From: Coffea arabica
Lineage: Eukaryota > Streptophyta > Magnoliopsida > Gentianales > Rubiaceae
Direction of reading: 5' to 3'
DNA length: 64,000 nt
Assembly (NCBI RefSeq): GCF_036785885.1
Contig: NC_092329.1
Span: 6,448,001 to 6,512,000, forward strand
Under the pieces are notes generated by a model, which was given only the letters and a program-made list of their open reading frames with translations, was not told the DNA's origin and did no database searches. How positions within the stretch are numbered: the stretch's first letter is position 1; every line of letters begins with the position of its first letter. Made by a program: the position numbers and the translations under genes. This document shows, piece after piece, positions 12,210 to 21,780 of the stretch.

Positions 12210-12669
12210 GGGTAAAATATGAAAAAGCTCCTTGTGATTTGTTAAATGTTTAATTTAACTCTTTCTGATTTGGAAACCTATACTATAACTCCCTGTGAGT
12301 TCAACTAAATTAAAAATTAGACAAAAAAACATCCAATCTAATGGTTATATATGGAATGTCAATATTATCCCTTTATAAATAAAGTCCTTATGATTTGTTG
12401 AATGTTCAACTTAACTACCTCTGGTTTAGAAAACTACACTATAACTCCCTATGGTTTCGACAAATTGAAAATTGAATAGAAAGTATTTCACGTATAGTAT
12501 GGGCAATATTGGCATACCATGTACAACCATTAGATTGAATATTTTCTATCCAATTTTTAATTTCGTCGAAATCACATGAAGTTATAGTACATTTTTTCAA
12601 ATCAGAGGGAGTTAAATTGAATATTTGATAAATTACAAGGAGTTTTTTTTTTTTCCTAGTAATTTACCC
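12210..12669. mobile_element. Mutator-like MITE, 460 bp, with 10 bp target-site duplication
   Basis: The element begins GGGTAAA and ends TTTACCC. It is flanked on both sides by the 10 bp direct repeat TATTTTTGGA (12200-12209 and 12670-12679). The two halves are long, imperfect inverted copies of each other: the left arm carries CTCCTTGTGATTTGTTAAAT and the right arm its complement with a few changes. Smaller sub-repeats (ACTATAACTCC, CAATCTAATGG) recur inside. It has no coding capacity. A 9-10 bp duplication points to the Mutator superfamily. The intact duplication suggests it is not very old. Confidence 0.85.
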
Positions 12670-13067
12670 TATTTTTGGATGATAGAATTACGTGCAAAAC
12701 CTGTGAAGTATTAGTACTTCATAGTGAAAAGATTGAGGACGTATTCACAATTTCAAACCTATTCTTGGATCATGCTTCACTATAATTGAGGTTTTCTTAA
12801 GAGGAGCTTAGACCCGTGCAAAGCCTCAACATGAAAGGTCTTTTAAGCTTATTTTAGGTAAAATAAGGTACCCAACGGAATAGTAAGAAACTCATTGCTT
12901 AAAGGGATTGTCCTATGTTCTGAAGATAATTACTCGAGACGACCCTTGTATATCTCCGCGAACCAAAAAAAGAACAACTAAGCAGTCAAAATTCTTCTCC
13001 AGCTTATTATTAAAATAAAAGTCAAATCTAGTTCGAAACACAGAAAGGTTTTTGTATCAAAGCGATG

Positions 13068-14953
13068 CTAAAATAGAGCCGAGCTGGTTCTTCGCAGTTG
13101 GTATCGAGATCCTGAAGTAGGATTGGAATCTAACACCATTCCCCTTTCCTGCGAACAAGTAATAATAGGTATCAAAACAATTAGGCCAATAAAACAATAA
13201 TCAATAAGCTTGTTGAACATGTATTATAGGCTTCAGCCCATATTGCAATTGAGGCATTTCGCAACAGGGAAATGCGTGTTTAGAAGCAAATGAAAATGAA
13301 GAAGAACCATTTTGGAGATAGATGATGCATAAGTGACACGTCTAATATGTTAACTCATTGGAACACAAAGGTATGTCTTTGCAATATTTGCATGAATTTG
13401 CTTCTTTCCGTTAGAATTTTTTAGTTGCGTCACCTCTATAGGTTATTCAAGAAATTTGCCACACAATTTGCACGAGCATCTTCATTTGTTTTGCCTACTT
13501 CTGATCATGTCCCTGAATTATGTGTCACAGGAAGCTTTTGTGTGAAATTGAGAAATTCAAGGAACTAGCCACACATTTCTGGAACCCCTTTTTTCAGTTT
13601 GATCCTGTAAGCGGGATGATTCTTGGACGACTAGTCAGGACTTCATAACCAGTTCTCTCAGTTAAAGGTAACTATGTTTTGACATTGGAAACAAAAGACA
13701 CAGTTGTTGTACATAGAAAACAAGTTTACTCATGGTAGATGATTTTCCGGTTTTGAGGATAAAAAATGATTCATAGGGTGACATCATAATTGTTTAAGCA
13801 ATCAAACATAAACACAATGAACTTCAATGATTTTCGTGTGTGATGAATCAACACAATCTTTTCTTAGTTGAGTGAATAAGATCAACAATGAAATCAATTA
13901 GGGTTTCCAACAGTAGCAATTAGTACCTTTCGCTTCTTCAGCCTTAGGTTTGTTCTCTTTAATTCCGACACATTCTGCTCCAACTGTTCTGTATATGCCT
14001 ATAGCCACCCAAAAAAAAAAAACTTTCAGAGCATTCAGAAATCGTATATGATCAAAAATGCTACAAAAAGACAATTCACGAAATCCCTGATATATATGAA
14101 CCTGTTTCCTTGCCCTTGACCTTGCAGCAGATTCTCGGTTCTTGATCATCCTTCTTTGCCTCCTTTGGTAGCTCCTCTCCATCATTTCGTCAGAATGCCG
14201 CCTTTTCCTTTCAGTCTCCAAATGAGGATTTGATGAAGATGCTGCCTCCATAGGTATTCCCATCTGCTTTTCCAAGTCACAAGAGACATCCCCAACCTGA
14301 GGATGATTTTCAAAACCAGTGTCTGACACCGGAAAATATGAAGCATCCATCCGGGCATGGATTGGCGTTGGAAAAATCACCTGATGCTGCTGTTCCTGTC
14401 CCTGACCGTGCTCCATGTCGAACTTAATCCAATCTGATGACTGTTGCTTCACTAACACCAGTGGATCCAATACTGATAATGGTGGTGGATTTGTAATGCT
14501 CTGTTGATTTCCCAGGCTGAGGACACCTGCCCGAATCAAGAATTCTTCTAAATTCGTTTCTCCAACTGTCAGTTGTCGTCTAGCTGAGTAATCAATATTG
14601 CCGTTGAGATCGGCGCATTCTCGATCCACAATCTCGTTCCAAACTTCTTCTATTGTTTTCTTACTCAATGGACGGTCCAACTTTTTAACGTCAACAGAAG
14701 CTAAGGAAGACGAGGATGACGATGATGATGATGATACTGATGAAGAATGGTCTTGGATCAAATGATCATGACCCTCTTCAGTTGAGATGACATTCTTGAC
14801 TAATTCATCTAAATTCATAGTGTTCGAAGGTTTGGACATGTTTCCAAATTGGCTGTTAACCTCATCCGCACTGAGGTTGTACATAGAGCCTTGTCTAAGT
14901 AATATTGGAAAAGGAGCTAATCCCTCATGATCAACTTTATTTGGTAACATCAT
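13068..14953 (-). CDS. ABI5/AREB/DPBF-like group A bZIP transcription factor
   Basis: Three exons: 14953-14102, 13998-13927 and 13148-13068 (TAG), all phase 0, giving 334 residues. An N-terminal C1 block starts RQGSMYNLSADEV (residues 20-32) and continues to MNLDELVKNV. C2 is RPLSKKTIEEVWNEIV and C3 is GETNLEEFLIRAGVL. The basic region RMIKNRESAARSRARKQ ends exactly at exon 1. The zipper AYTEQLEQNVSELKRTNLRL fills exon 2, and the C4 tail ends RRTSSALF. From family knowledge these proteins bind ABRE (ACGT) elements in abscisic acid and seed-maturation responses. SnRK2 kinases phosphorylate the RXXS sites in C1 and C4, both of which are present. The zipper is short and basic (KRTNLRLKKRK), where relatives usually have EEENERL. 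A Helitron end lies about 400 bp upstream of the start codon. The exact subfamily member is not assigned. Confidence 0.9.
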
Positions 14954-15354
14954 GGCTTCTGTCTATATATATATATGAACACTCCAACAAAATTTATGTT
15001 CTAAATTTCACAATTATCTCAAACAATGCAGTGAAATATCAATTTTTTTTCGATCAGCTGGCGATCTAATGATCTGAAAGGTCATATATAACTCAAATTT
15101 CAGATCTATTCGAGAAAGACTAGTCTGAAGAAATTTGTAGAAATGAATTGGAAGTTTATATTGTGAAATGACATAACATTTAGTGATAATGCCTTGATCG
15201 AGTGAATAGTGAAAATTGAAAAGTATTGAGTTCAGGAAGAAAAGATGCATGACATTTGAGAACCTGTTTATATAACTTTTGGTGTATATTTAGAACTTCC
15301 AACTCTATATCCCAGCAATATAGGGTGGAAATCCGGTGTGGCTGTTGAGATATA
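14954..15354 (-). promoter_or_regulatory. Remaining proximal promoter and 5' UTR of the bZIP gene
   Basis: This is the only non-transposon sequence between the bZIP start codon and the Helitron terminus at 15355. A TATATATATAG run sits at 14964-14975, close to the ATG. TTTATATAAC around 15268-15278 could act as a TATA box on the minus strand. Any older promoter elements would now lie beyond 21780. Confidence 0.4.
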
Positions 15355-15365
15355 CTAGGAGGGGA

Positions 15366-15386
15366 ACACCGCGCGATGCGCGGTGT
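15366..15386 (-). repeat. Helitron 3'-terminal hairpin
   Basis: A 9 bp perfect stem (ACACCGCGC with GCGCGGTGT) around a 3-base loop. It stands out as GC-rich in AT-rich surroundings and lies 7 bases inside the CTAG terminus. Confidence 0.85.
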
Positions 15387-15689
15387 AATTTTCAAGTTTG
15401 CCCAGAAATGTTCAATTATTTAAACTGAGATATTCAATATAAAAAGTTACGTGAAGGTGCATCCAAATGTTTGTAATTATTTTTTGTAATTTTATTAAGC
15501 AATGAAGAGAGGCACAATTTCAGTCTGGTTGCTAAATGACAGTCATTTTTGGTATGCTGACTGATTTGGACAGCAATGGCAATGTCATTAGTTTGAAAAT
15601 AATATAACACTGTGTAATGCTGCCTTATATTTTTTATGTGCACCAAAATCTGTGACTTTGTAGCTCAAAAAAAAAAAAAAAAAAGAGAG

Positions 15690-16496
15690 CAGTGTAGTAT
15701 TGCAGCAAGGCTTAGCCTTATTTTTAGACTCTGATACAACCAATCCACTATTTTCGTAATTGCATCAAATTAACCCAAAGACTGAAAGAAAGACCCATTA
15801 CTTTGTAGTACAATAACCAAAATGGCTTCATTAGCTTGTAACTTCCAGAAATCTATGGAAAGCAAAAGAATTGTGCTCACATATCAACCGTAGTGAGATG
15901 AACTGCATTTGACCAAAAATGGAGGAGGATTACCTAATGCAGGTGTATCTTCTCAATACATCAATAGCATAGGCGATGGTCAACTACTCAATACACAAAA
16001 AAAAAAGGAAGTTTCACAGGCCTCGATGCAATTCTACCCTTGATCATTTGATGCATGTCAACAGCCAGAATCCCGTAAAAGGAAAGACAAGCACATGAGA
16101 TAATGTAAAAGCCTGCATTTATGAAACTTACGACCAGTAGACTGCATTCCAGAGGTTCTCATTACACATCAAAGCTGTTCCAGCTCAAAAAGGAATATAA
16201 GAAAAAGAAGAAAAAAGAAATGCACAGTGTAGTATTGCATCAAGCCTTTTCCTTGTTATTAGAATCATACACTTCAAAATAACCGAAAGACCGAAAAATG
16301 CATTACTTTGTAGTACAATAACTAAAAAGGTTTTCATTAGCATATAACTTCAAGAAATCTAATGAAAATAAACTGTGCTTACATATCAACCTTAGTGGGA
16401 TAAATTGTATTTGATCAAAAAAGGAGGAGGATTATTAATATAGGCCATACTTCTATCCTCTCAATACATCAGTAGCAAAAGGGATGGTCAAACTCT
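15690..16496. repeat. Diverged direct duplication of about 300 bp inside the Helitron
   Basis: Copy 1 (about 15690-15990) and copy 2 (about 16224-16496) share a co-linear series of blocks, including CAGTGTAGTATTGCA, ATTACTTTGTAGTACAATAA, ACATATCAACC and GGAGGAGGATTA, ending with CTCAATACATCA and GATGGTCAA. They differ by many substitutions and small indels, so the duplication is not recent. Neither copy has an open reading frame. An A-rich run precedes each copy. Confidence 0.75.
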
Positions 16497-19046
16497 TGGC
16501 ACAAAATAACTCATCCAGTTACACAAGATTTTAAACCAAATAAAAATATTATGATAACACCATCCACGTGAGATATAATGCATCAAGAGCTGACATACAT
16601 ATACAGCATGTAATGCAAAGATCAGATAGCTACAGTTAGTGCAAAATCTAGTATCCAGGGTCATACGCTTCAAGGCTTTGATCTTGATAAAGTTTCAAGG
16701 GTGGCCGATTCTGCTTCCCACATAAATAAACACGTAGTTTTGTTAATCAAATGGCAGAGGCATTCTTGAGTGGTACTGCAAAAATCCACTTCATACAGTT
16801 AAATATTAGTAACAATTACCACATTCTTCAAAAATATATCATAGATTTTTTTCTTTTATCATTGTCACTTCCATTTTAATCTAACTTTTTTCACTTACAG
16901 GAACATCAACATTAGCGCCTATCTATGCAATTACCTATATGGCAGACAAGTTTTTTCCATATAATTATCCCTGAAGGCAAAAGTATGGGGCAAAGGATTT
17001 TGTACAATTCATAGGTCGGGCCATACTGCACCAGTGTAGCCAAAGAATAAACGAACAATCTTCAATTACAATATAAAACATGCAATAACTACAAATGAAC
17101 AATTTTCCATTACATTATTATATACACAATATAGACACTGTTGTAAAAAAAAAATTCCATTCATAGAGATGGTTATATTAAACCGAAAGGTGAAAGAAAA
17201 AAAGTTAGAATCAGCATCTTAAAAGTAGTAGAAGGCCATTATTTGCTTTATTATATGCCGATAATTTTAATACCTAATTCCATCATGAAGAGCCCGGTAT
17301 CCATCTAATTTAACACCAAATAAGGACACAAAGAAATGGTTCGCAAGTTAAATAGTAGAAAAGATAATTAACAGAAACTTAATCATTTTCTCATAATTAA
17401 CAGAAACATAATCAACAGAGACATCTACTAATTATTAGTATACAAGCACATCTATTTGACTAAGATATTTTTTTAAATAAAGTGTAAACAGCTTACTTGT
17501 CTAAAGCTGAATTATGCTAAAAGGCCAAAGCTTGGGCTTAGACTGACTGGTACTAAACGAAGCATTACCCCTATAAAATTCAACCCAAAAGTTAACAACA
17601 ATAAACAGGAGCAAAAATAAATTGTTCATATGCAAAATGGAAACAAGTAGAAAAAAAGAAGGCTATAAAATGTTACACAAAGATAATCACCAAGTTTTTA
17701 GCCAAAGACATTGTGCTAAAATTTAAACAACCCATGAATCCAAAACTATATGGTCAAAGAAGGAAAAGAGATCTAGGGATTTTTTCTTCTAAATAATAGG
17801 TTTTTTTGGTAAACATACACCTTTCGTAACAGCATTTGTGGCCAAAGTGTTATCTACCAACCAATCTAACAAATTTTGCCACTTTAACCTCCTTTCCCAC
17901 AATTAGTTGAAAATTATTCAAAACTATAATTAAAAACTTCAAACTAAAGTCATCAAAAGATGAAATAAGTTCAATTCCATTGGAAATTGACAATGGCAGA
18001 GACATGAAAAAGAAACAAAGAAAATTAACAATTTAAGTTATTTTGAAAATCCCAAGCAACAACTAAACAAGAGCTGGGAAATTTGAGCATATAACATGTC
18101 GAGTGATAACCAATGCAATCTTGATTTTGAGCTCCAAGACTCCAAATGATCAAGTAATATAGTACAGCATAAACTGAAAAGCATGAAACTTTTGCACTAA
18201 AAGCCAAAGCCAACAGATGAGATAACTTATTTATGGCTTGGTTCCTAAGCTTAAATGACACCACAAATACAGCAATAATAAAAAAACAACAGCCTCATCA
18301 ATCCATTTTAGCTGCGAGGAGTAAAGACAAGTTACATTAAATAGCTATCAATGATACAGTCAACCAAACACAGTAGCTCTAGTATGGTAAAAGAATATTG
18401 AAATGGTCAAATAATAGTGAATTTCCCAAAGAATAGGAAACTTAAATGACCAATGCCTATGTTAGCGCCAAGTAACCCAAGGGTCTTTTCTTGAAACTCA
18501 ATCTCTAGCTTTTTCTTAACATTTTAATCATTACAGTAATGACCATAATCATTTCAGTATCAGTATTTCAACTTGCACTTTTTCGCACACCTTTCTTCTT
18601 TTCTTTTACGTCCCTCCTCACACTGCCAATGCCTCTCATCCTTTTTTCAACAAGTTTATACCTATAAATATTGAAGTTCAAGAAATGAACCCAAAAGGTT
18701 AAAGATGAAATATACAAATTTATTACCAAGTAAAACTTACTCTAACAACAAAAGTGTAATCAATCTATAAAATTAATCAATGAAAAGAAACTAATGATTC
18801 GTTATTCAAAAGCCCATCAAAAGAAGATGACATTTTCACACTACAAAATAGTCTATCTAGATAGCCAAATAAGGAAGCTGACATGCTATGGAGTTCCAAA
18901 TACGGATGTGCACAATATCTGCTCAACCAAGTCACCTAGTTTAAGGTATTCTCACATATCAATTAAACAGAACCTGAATTAATTAGAACTTATACTATCA
19001 TTAAAACCCAAAAAAGGAAAAACAACAATAAAAGGTGAACAAACAC

Positions 19047-20315
19047 CTACTTAAAGGCTATCTTCACCATTTGTTTATTCCTGGACCACAAATAAAGATT
19101 GCTTCTTCCTGTAGTGGATACCAGAAAAAGAAGAAAGAAGAAAGAAAAGGTCAGAGATAAAAATCTGACGGGGAAAAATTTATCCCTGAGAAATTGCAAA
19201 GGCAAAGTACCTTCGGTTGTGTAGACAATCATCTCTCTAGTCTTACTCTCAAACATATACTACTTTAGAAATATTGACTTGTCCTAAAAGATGCAGAGAC
19301 AGAAATTGCATGAAGACCAGGTCTCATATTCAGTGAAAAAACAAGCAAAGAACAAAAGGATTCAACTTTTAACTGAGCAAAAAATGATTCCTGAACCAGC
19401 TTAGAGGTTTCTTCGGAAAATCTTTAAACTTCTCTGTAAAAGTCAAAGTGAAAAGTCTTAAACTCGACCCTTTTGTTCCATATTAGTTAATGTTATTTAT
19501 CATTTAGCTTCTGATTTAACAGATGCACTTGATATAATTTTGGCAGATTTCATTTTGACAGGTAAAAGGATTCACTCAAAGCTAGTATTTAAGAGAAGAA
19601 TATTAAAATCTAAAAACAAAAGGCCCAAAGTACCGTGAAAAAAATAGGAGCAAGAGTTTTACCACAATTTTTTGCCATCCTCCACAAATTTCTGTCATAG
19701 AGGGAAAGAGGGAAGGTCACAAATTGAAAAGGGAAACAAACCAGAGCAAAAAACTTGTGGGCTAAAAAGTTTCTTACCACAGAGGTTGTTCTTCCTTTTC
19801 TTCCTCACTCTGTAAAAATGCAAATTGTAATATGAAAGTATAAACGAAGTAAAAAGACGGGAAAAATCACAGATGAATGTGCGCCAAGAAAAGAAGCAAT
19901 CAGTGTTTCTACAACAGGGGCTCTAGAATGCATAGGTGTTTTAGGGATTAAATGCTTCTAGAATGCTTTAAGAAACCACTATAACTGATACTTTCTGTCA
20001 AACAGCACCAGAAAAAATGTTTATAGAGGAAAACATTGATGTTCATGCCTATTTTTTAGCTAAAACCTAATAAATTCATCTTCCTTTCTATAAAAATAAT
20101 AGTATAATCCAATAAAATAAAATATAAAATAAAAACTTCAAGTGATTTGAGAGTAGAGACCGAAATTAAAAGGACGAAGGTTTTATCGGCAAAAAATAAA
20201 TAAACAAATAAATCAATAGATAAATAAAGCAGAACAGACCTTTGGAGGACAGAAAAGGATGGAATATATCCACAAGTACTTGCATTTGCATCCCATAAAA
20301 GTTTTCATCTTTTTC
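19047..20315 (-). other. Exon-like fragments on the minus strand, probably captured gene pieces
   Basis: Several minus-strand segments look like exons with splice borders. At 20315-20240, TTTGCAG/GAAAAAGATG to CCAAAG/GTCTG encodes KDENFYGMQMQVLVDIFHPF. At about 19806-19775, ACAG/AGTGAGG to CTGTG/GTAAG encodes SEEEKEEQPLW. At 19261-19212, a piece encoding SKTREMIVYTTEG ends at a GTACTT donor. At about 19106-19047, TACAG/GAAGAAGC encodes SNLYLWSRNKQMVKIAFK, then TAG. They do not join into one clean reading frame in the phases I tested, and I do not recognise the parent gene. Their position inside the Helitron suggests transduced exons, but a small unrecognised intron-rich gene is also possible. 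Confidence 0.35.
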
Positions 20316-20761
20316 CTGCAAAGATAATACTATAAAAATTAGGAAATCGGATAAATAAAACATAAGAGACATAAAATAAAATAAAAAATCTTAAGATATA
20401 AAGATTAGAAGATCAAAGTTCTTATCGCTAAGAAAATAATTGACTAACAGAGATATTAAACCAAGCTTTATTAATTTTTAAGCAAATAAAGACCATTGGA
20501 AGAACAGAGAAAAGTTGAGTAACTCTACAAGTTATTTGTACCTCATCTCATCTAAAAAGATCAGAAACAAAAGCTAGAAAATTGAAGATCATCTGTGGCT
20601 GTTGTTGACCTTAATTTTTAGAGAAAACAATACAGAAAAAATCGGAGAGGTATGGAAGAATTGTTGGTCCGCCGGTGACTTCTCTCTCACCTTTTGCTCC
20701 GTTTCTACTTCCCTATTACACCTGCACACGAGCACCTGGAACTTCCCCTCTCCGTCGGAAA

Positions 20762-21175
20762 ATGGGAAATAAGGTTACCATCCTAGAAAACAGGACTTGG
20801 TTCAACATAGAAATCAAGATGTGGGTGGATGGCTCTAGGCCTGATAGGTTCAGGAAAATTGTTAGGATCGAACCAGGCAGATCTATAAGAGTAAAGGCCT
20901 CAGCTTTCAACAGCGATGATGATCCGGGCGGCCCTGAATGTGTCATGCTACTGGTTTATGCAAATGGAAGTTGGACAGGAAAATACCTTCTTCCTCAGGA
21001 CTTGTTCGCTTATGCGGCTGTCTTCTGCTATAGGAACCAACATGGTCAAGTCGTTCTTCGAGCCAAGAGAGCAAACTTCAACCTCTTCGCAATCGTACAG
21101 AAATCAGAAGAGGAAGAAGATAAGAATTTGATGGTAGTAATCCTCGAGCCACTAACCAACCTTCAATTGATGTGA
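20762..21175 (+). CDS. Uncharacterised single-exon protein of 137 residues inside the Helitron
   Basis: An intact reading frame from ATG at 20762 to TGA at 21175. The frame is open back to 20675, but only through a GTG, so the first ATG is used. The protein starts MGNKVTILENRTWFNIEIKM and is compact and mixed charge, with no membrane segment or signal peptide. Its most patterned part is an Arg/Ile-rich block (RKIVRIEPGRSIRVKA), followed by the core GGPECVMLLVYANGSWTGKY. The start MGNK followed by a beta-rich domain resembles a poorly characterised plant family of small MGNK-starting proteins, but I cannot name it with certainty. A 137-codon uninterrupted frame in AT-rich DNA argues for selection or recent capture. 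It runs against the Helitron orientation, which is compatible with captured cargo. Confidence 0.55.
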   Translation: MGNKVTILENRTWFNIEIKMWVDGSRPDRFRKIVRIEPGRSIRVKASAFNSDDDPGGPECVMLLVYANGSWTGKYLLPQDLFAYAAVFCYRNQHGQVVLRAKRANFNLFAIVQKSEEEEDKNLMVVILEPLTNLQLM

Positions 21176-21413
21176 TTTTCTCTGCTACTGCACGTCTTAG
21201 ATTGAATCCAGTGGATAATAGGTTGAGCTCAGCAACAAACAACGGTGCATCTGTTTTTTAAAAGAAGGGCAAAATCGTAAAACCATGGAAACCCACATTG
21301 AGCCCATCACTTTCGTCTCAGCAAGTCAGCACATTGAGCCACATTGAACTCAGCAGGTCAGCTGGTCTTCATTTTCGTCTTTCGGACAAAAAACAGTTGC
21401 ACTTCTCCTCCCA

Positions 21414-21706
21414 GCGGACAAAAGCAAGAATCTGAATTCTCCTCCCAGCGAAAGCACGCGAGCCCCACGTGATGGACGACGACCCCCCAGCGAATGAAAT
21501 GTAGCCACATCAGCACAACCAGCAAGACAAGAAGAATTACACTTCCCAGCAAGAGCACACGAGGCCCACGCGATTGACGGCCAAATCTCAGCCAAAAAAC
21601 CGAAGGTCCTTCTTCTTCTTCTCTTGGACAAAAGCAAGAGAAGAAGAATTACACTTCCCAGCAAGAGCACACAAGTCCCACGCGATTGACGACCAAATTT
21701 CAGCCA
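21414..21706. repeat. Three tandem-like repeat units near the Helitron 5' end
   Basis: A unit of about 65-75 bp occurs at about 21414-21490 (diverged), 21529-21594 and 21640-21706. The shared pattern is GGACAAAAGCAAGA, GAAGAATTACACTTCCCAGC, AAGAGCACAC, CCCACGCGATTGACG and CAAATYTCAGCCA. The last two are near-identical. Subterminal repeats of this kind are common in non-autonomous Helitrons. Confidence 0.75.
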
Positions 21707-21780
21707 ATAAAAGTCAGCCACGTCAGCAGAACAACCACCACCCTCAACAATCCCATTCGCGCTTTTACTATATAGGTTGA

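Larger units (their letters stand above)
15355..21780 (-). mobile_element. Probable non-autonomous Helitron, about 6.4 kb, minus orientation
   Basis: Read on the minus strand, the 5' end starts TCAACCTATATAGTAAAAGC after an A (21781). The 3' end has a perfect 9 bp GC-rich hairpin with a 3-base loop (ACACCGCGC, GAT on the + strand, GCGCGGTGT; 15366-15386), 7 bases later CTAG (15358-15355), then a T (15354). A|TC...CTAG|T with a subterminal hairpin is the classic plant Helitron signature and leaves no target duplication. I see no replicase/helicase reading frame, so it would be non-autonomous. That the two ends belong to a single element is an inference: they agree in orientation and no other Helitron end was noticed between them. 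The interior holds gene-like pieces, as Helitrons often do. Confidence 0.72.

Noticed and set aside
20675-20761. Longer start for the Helitron-borne gene
   Set aside because: It would begin at GTG. The first ATG at 20762 gives MGNKVTILEN, a plausible start.
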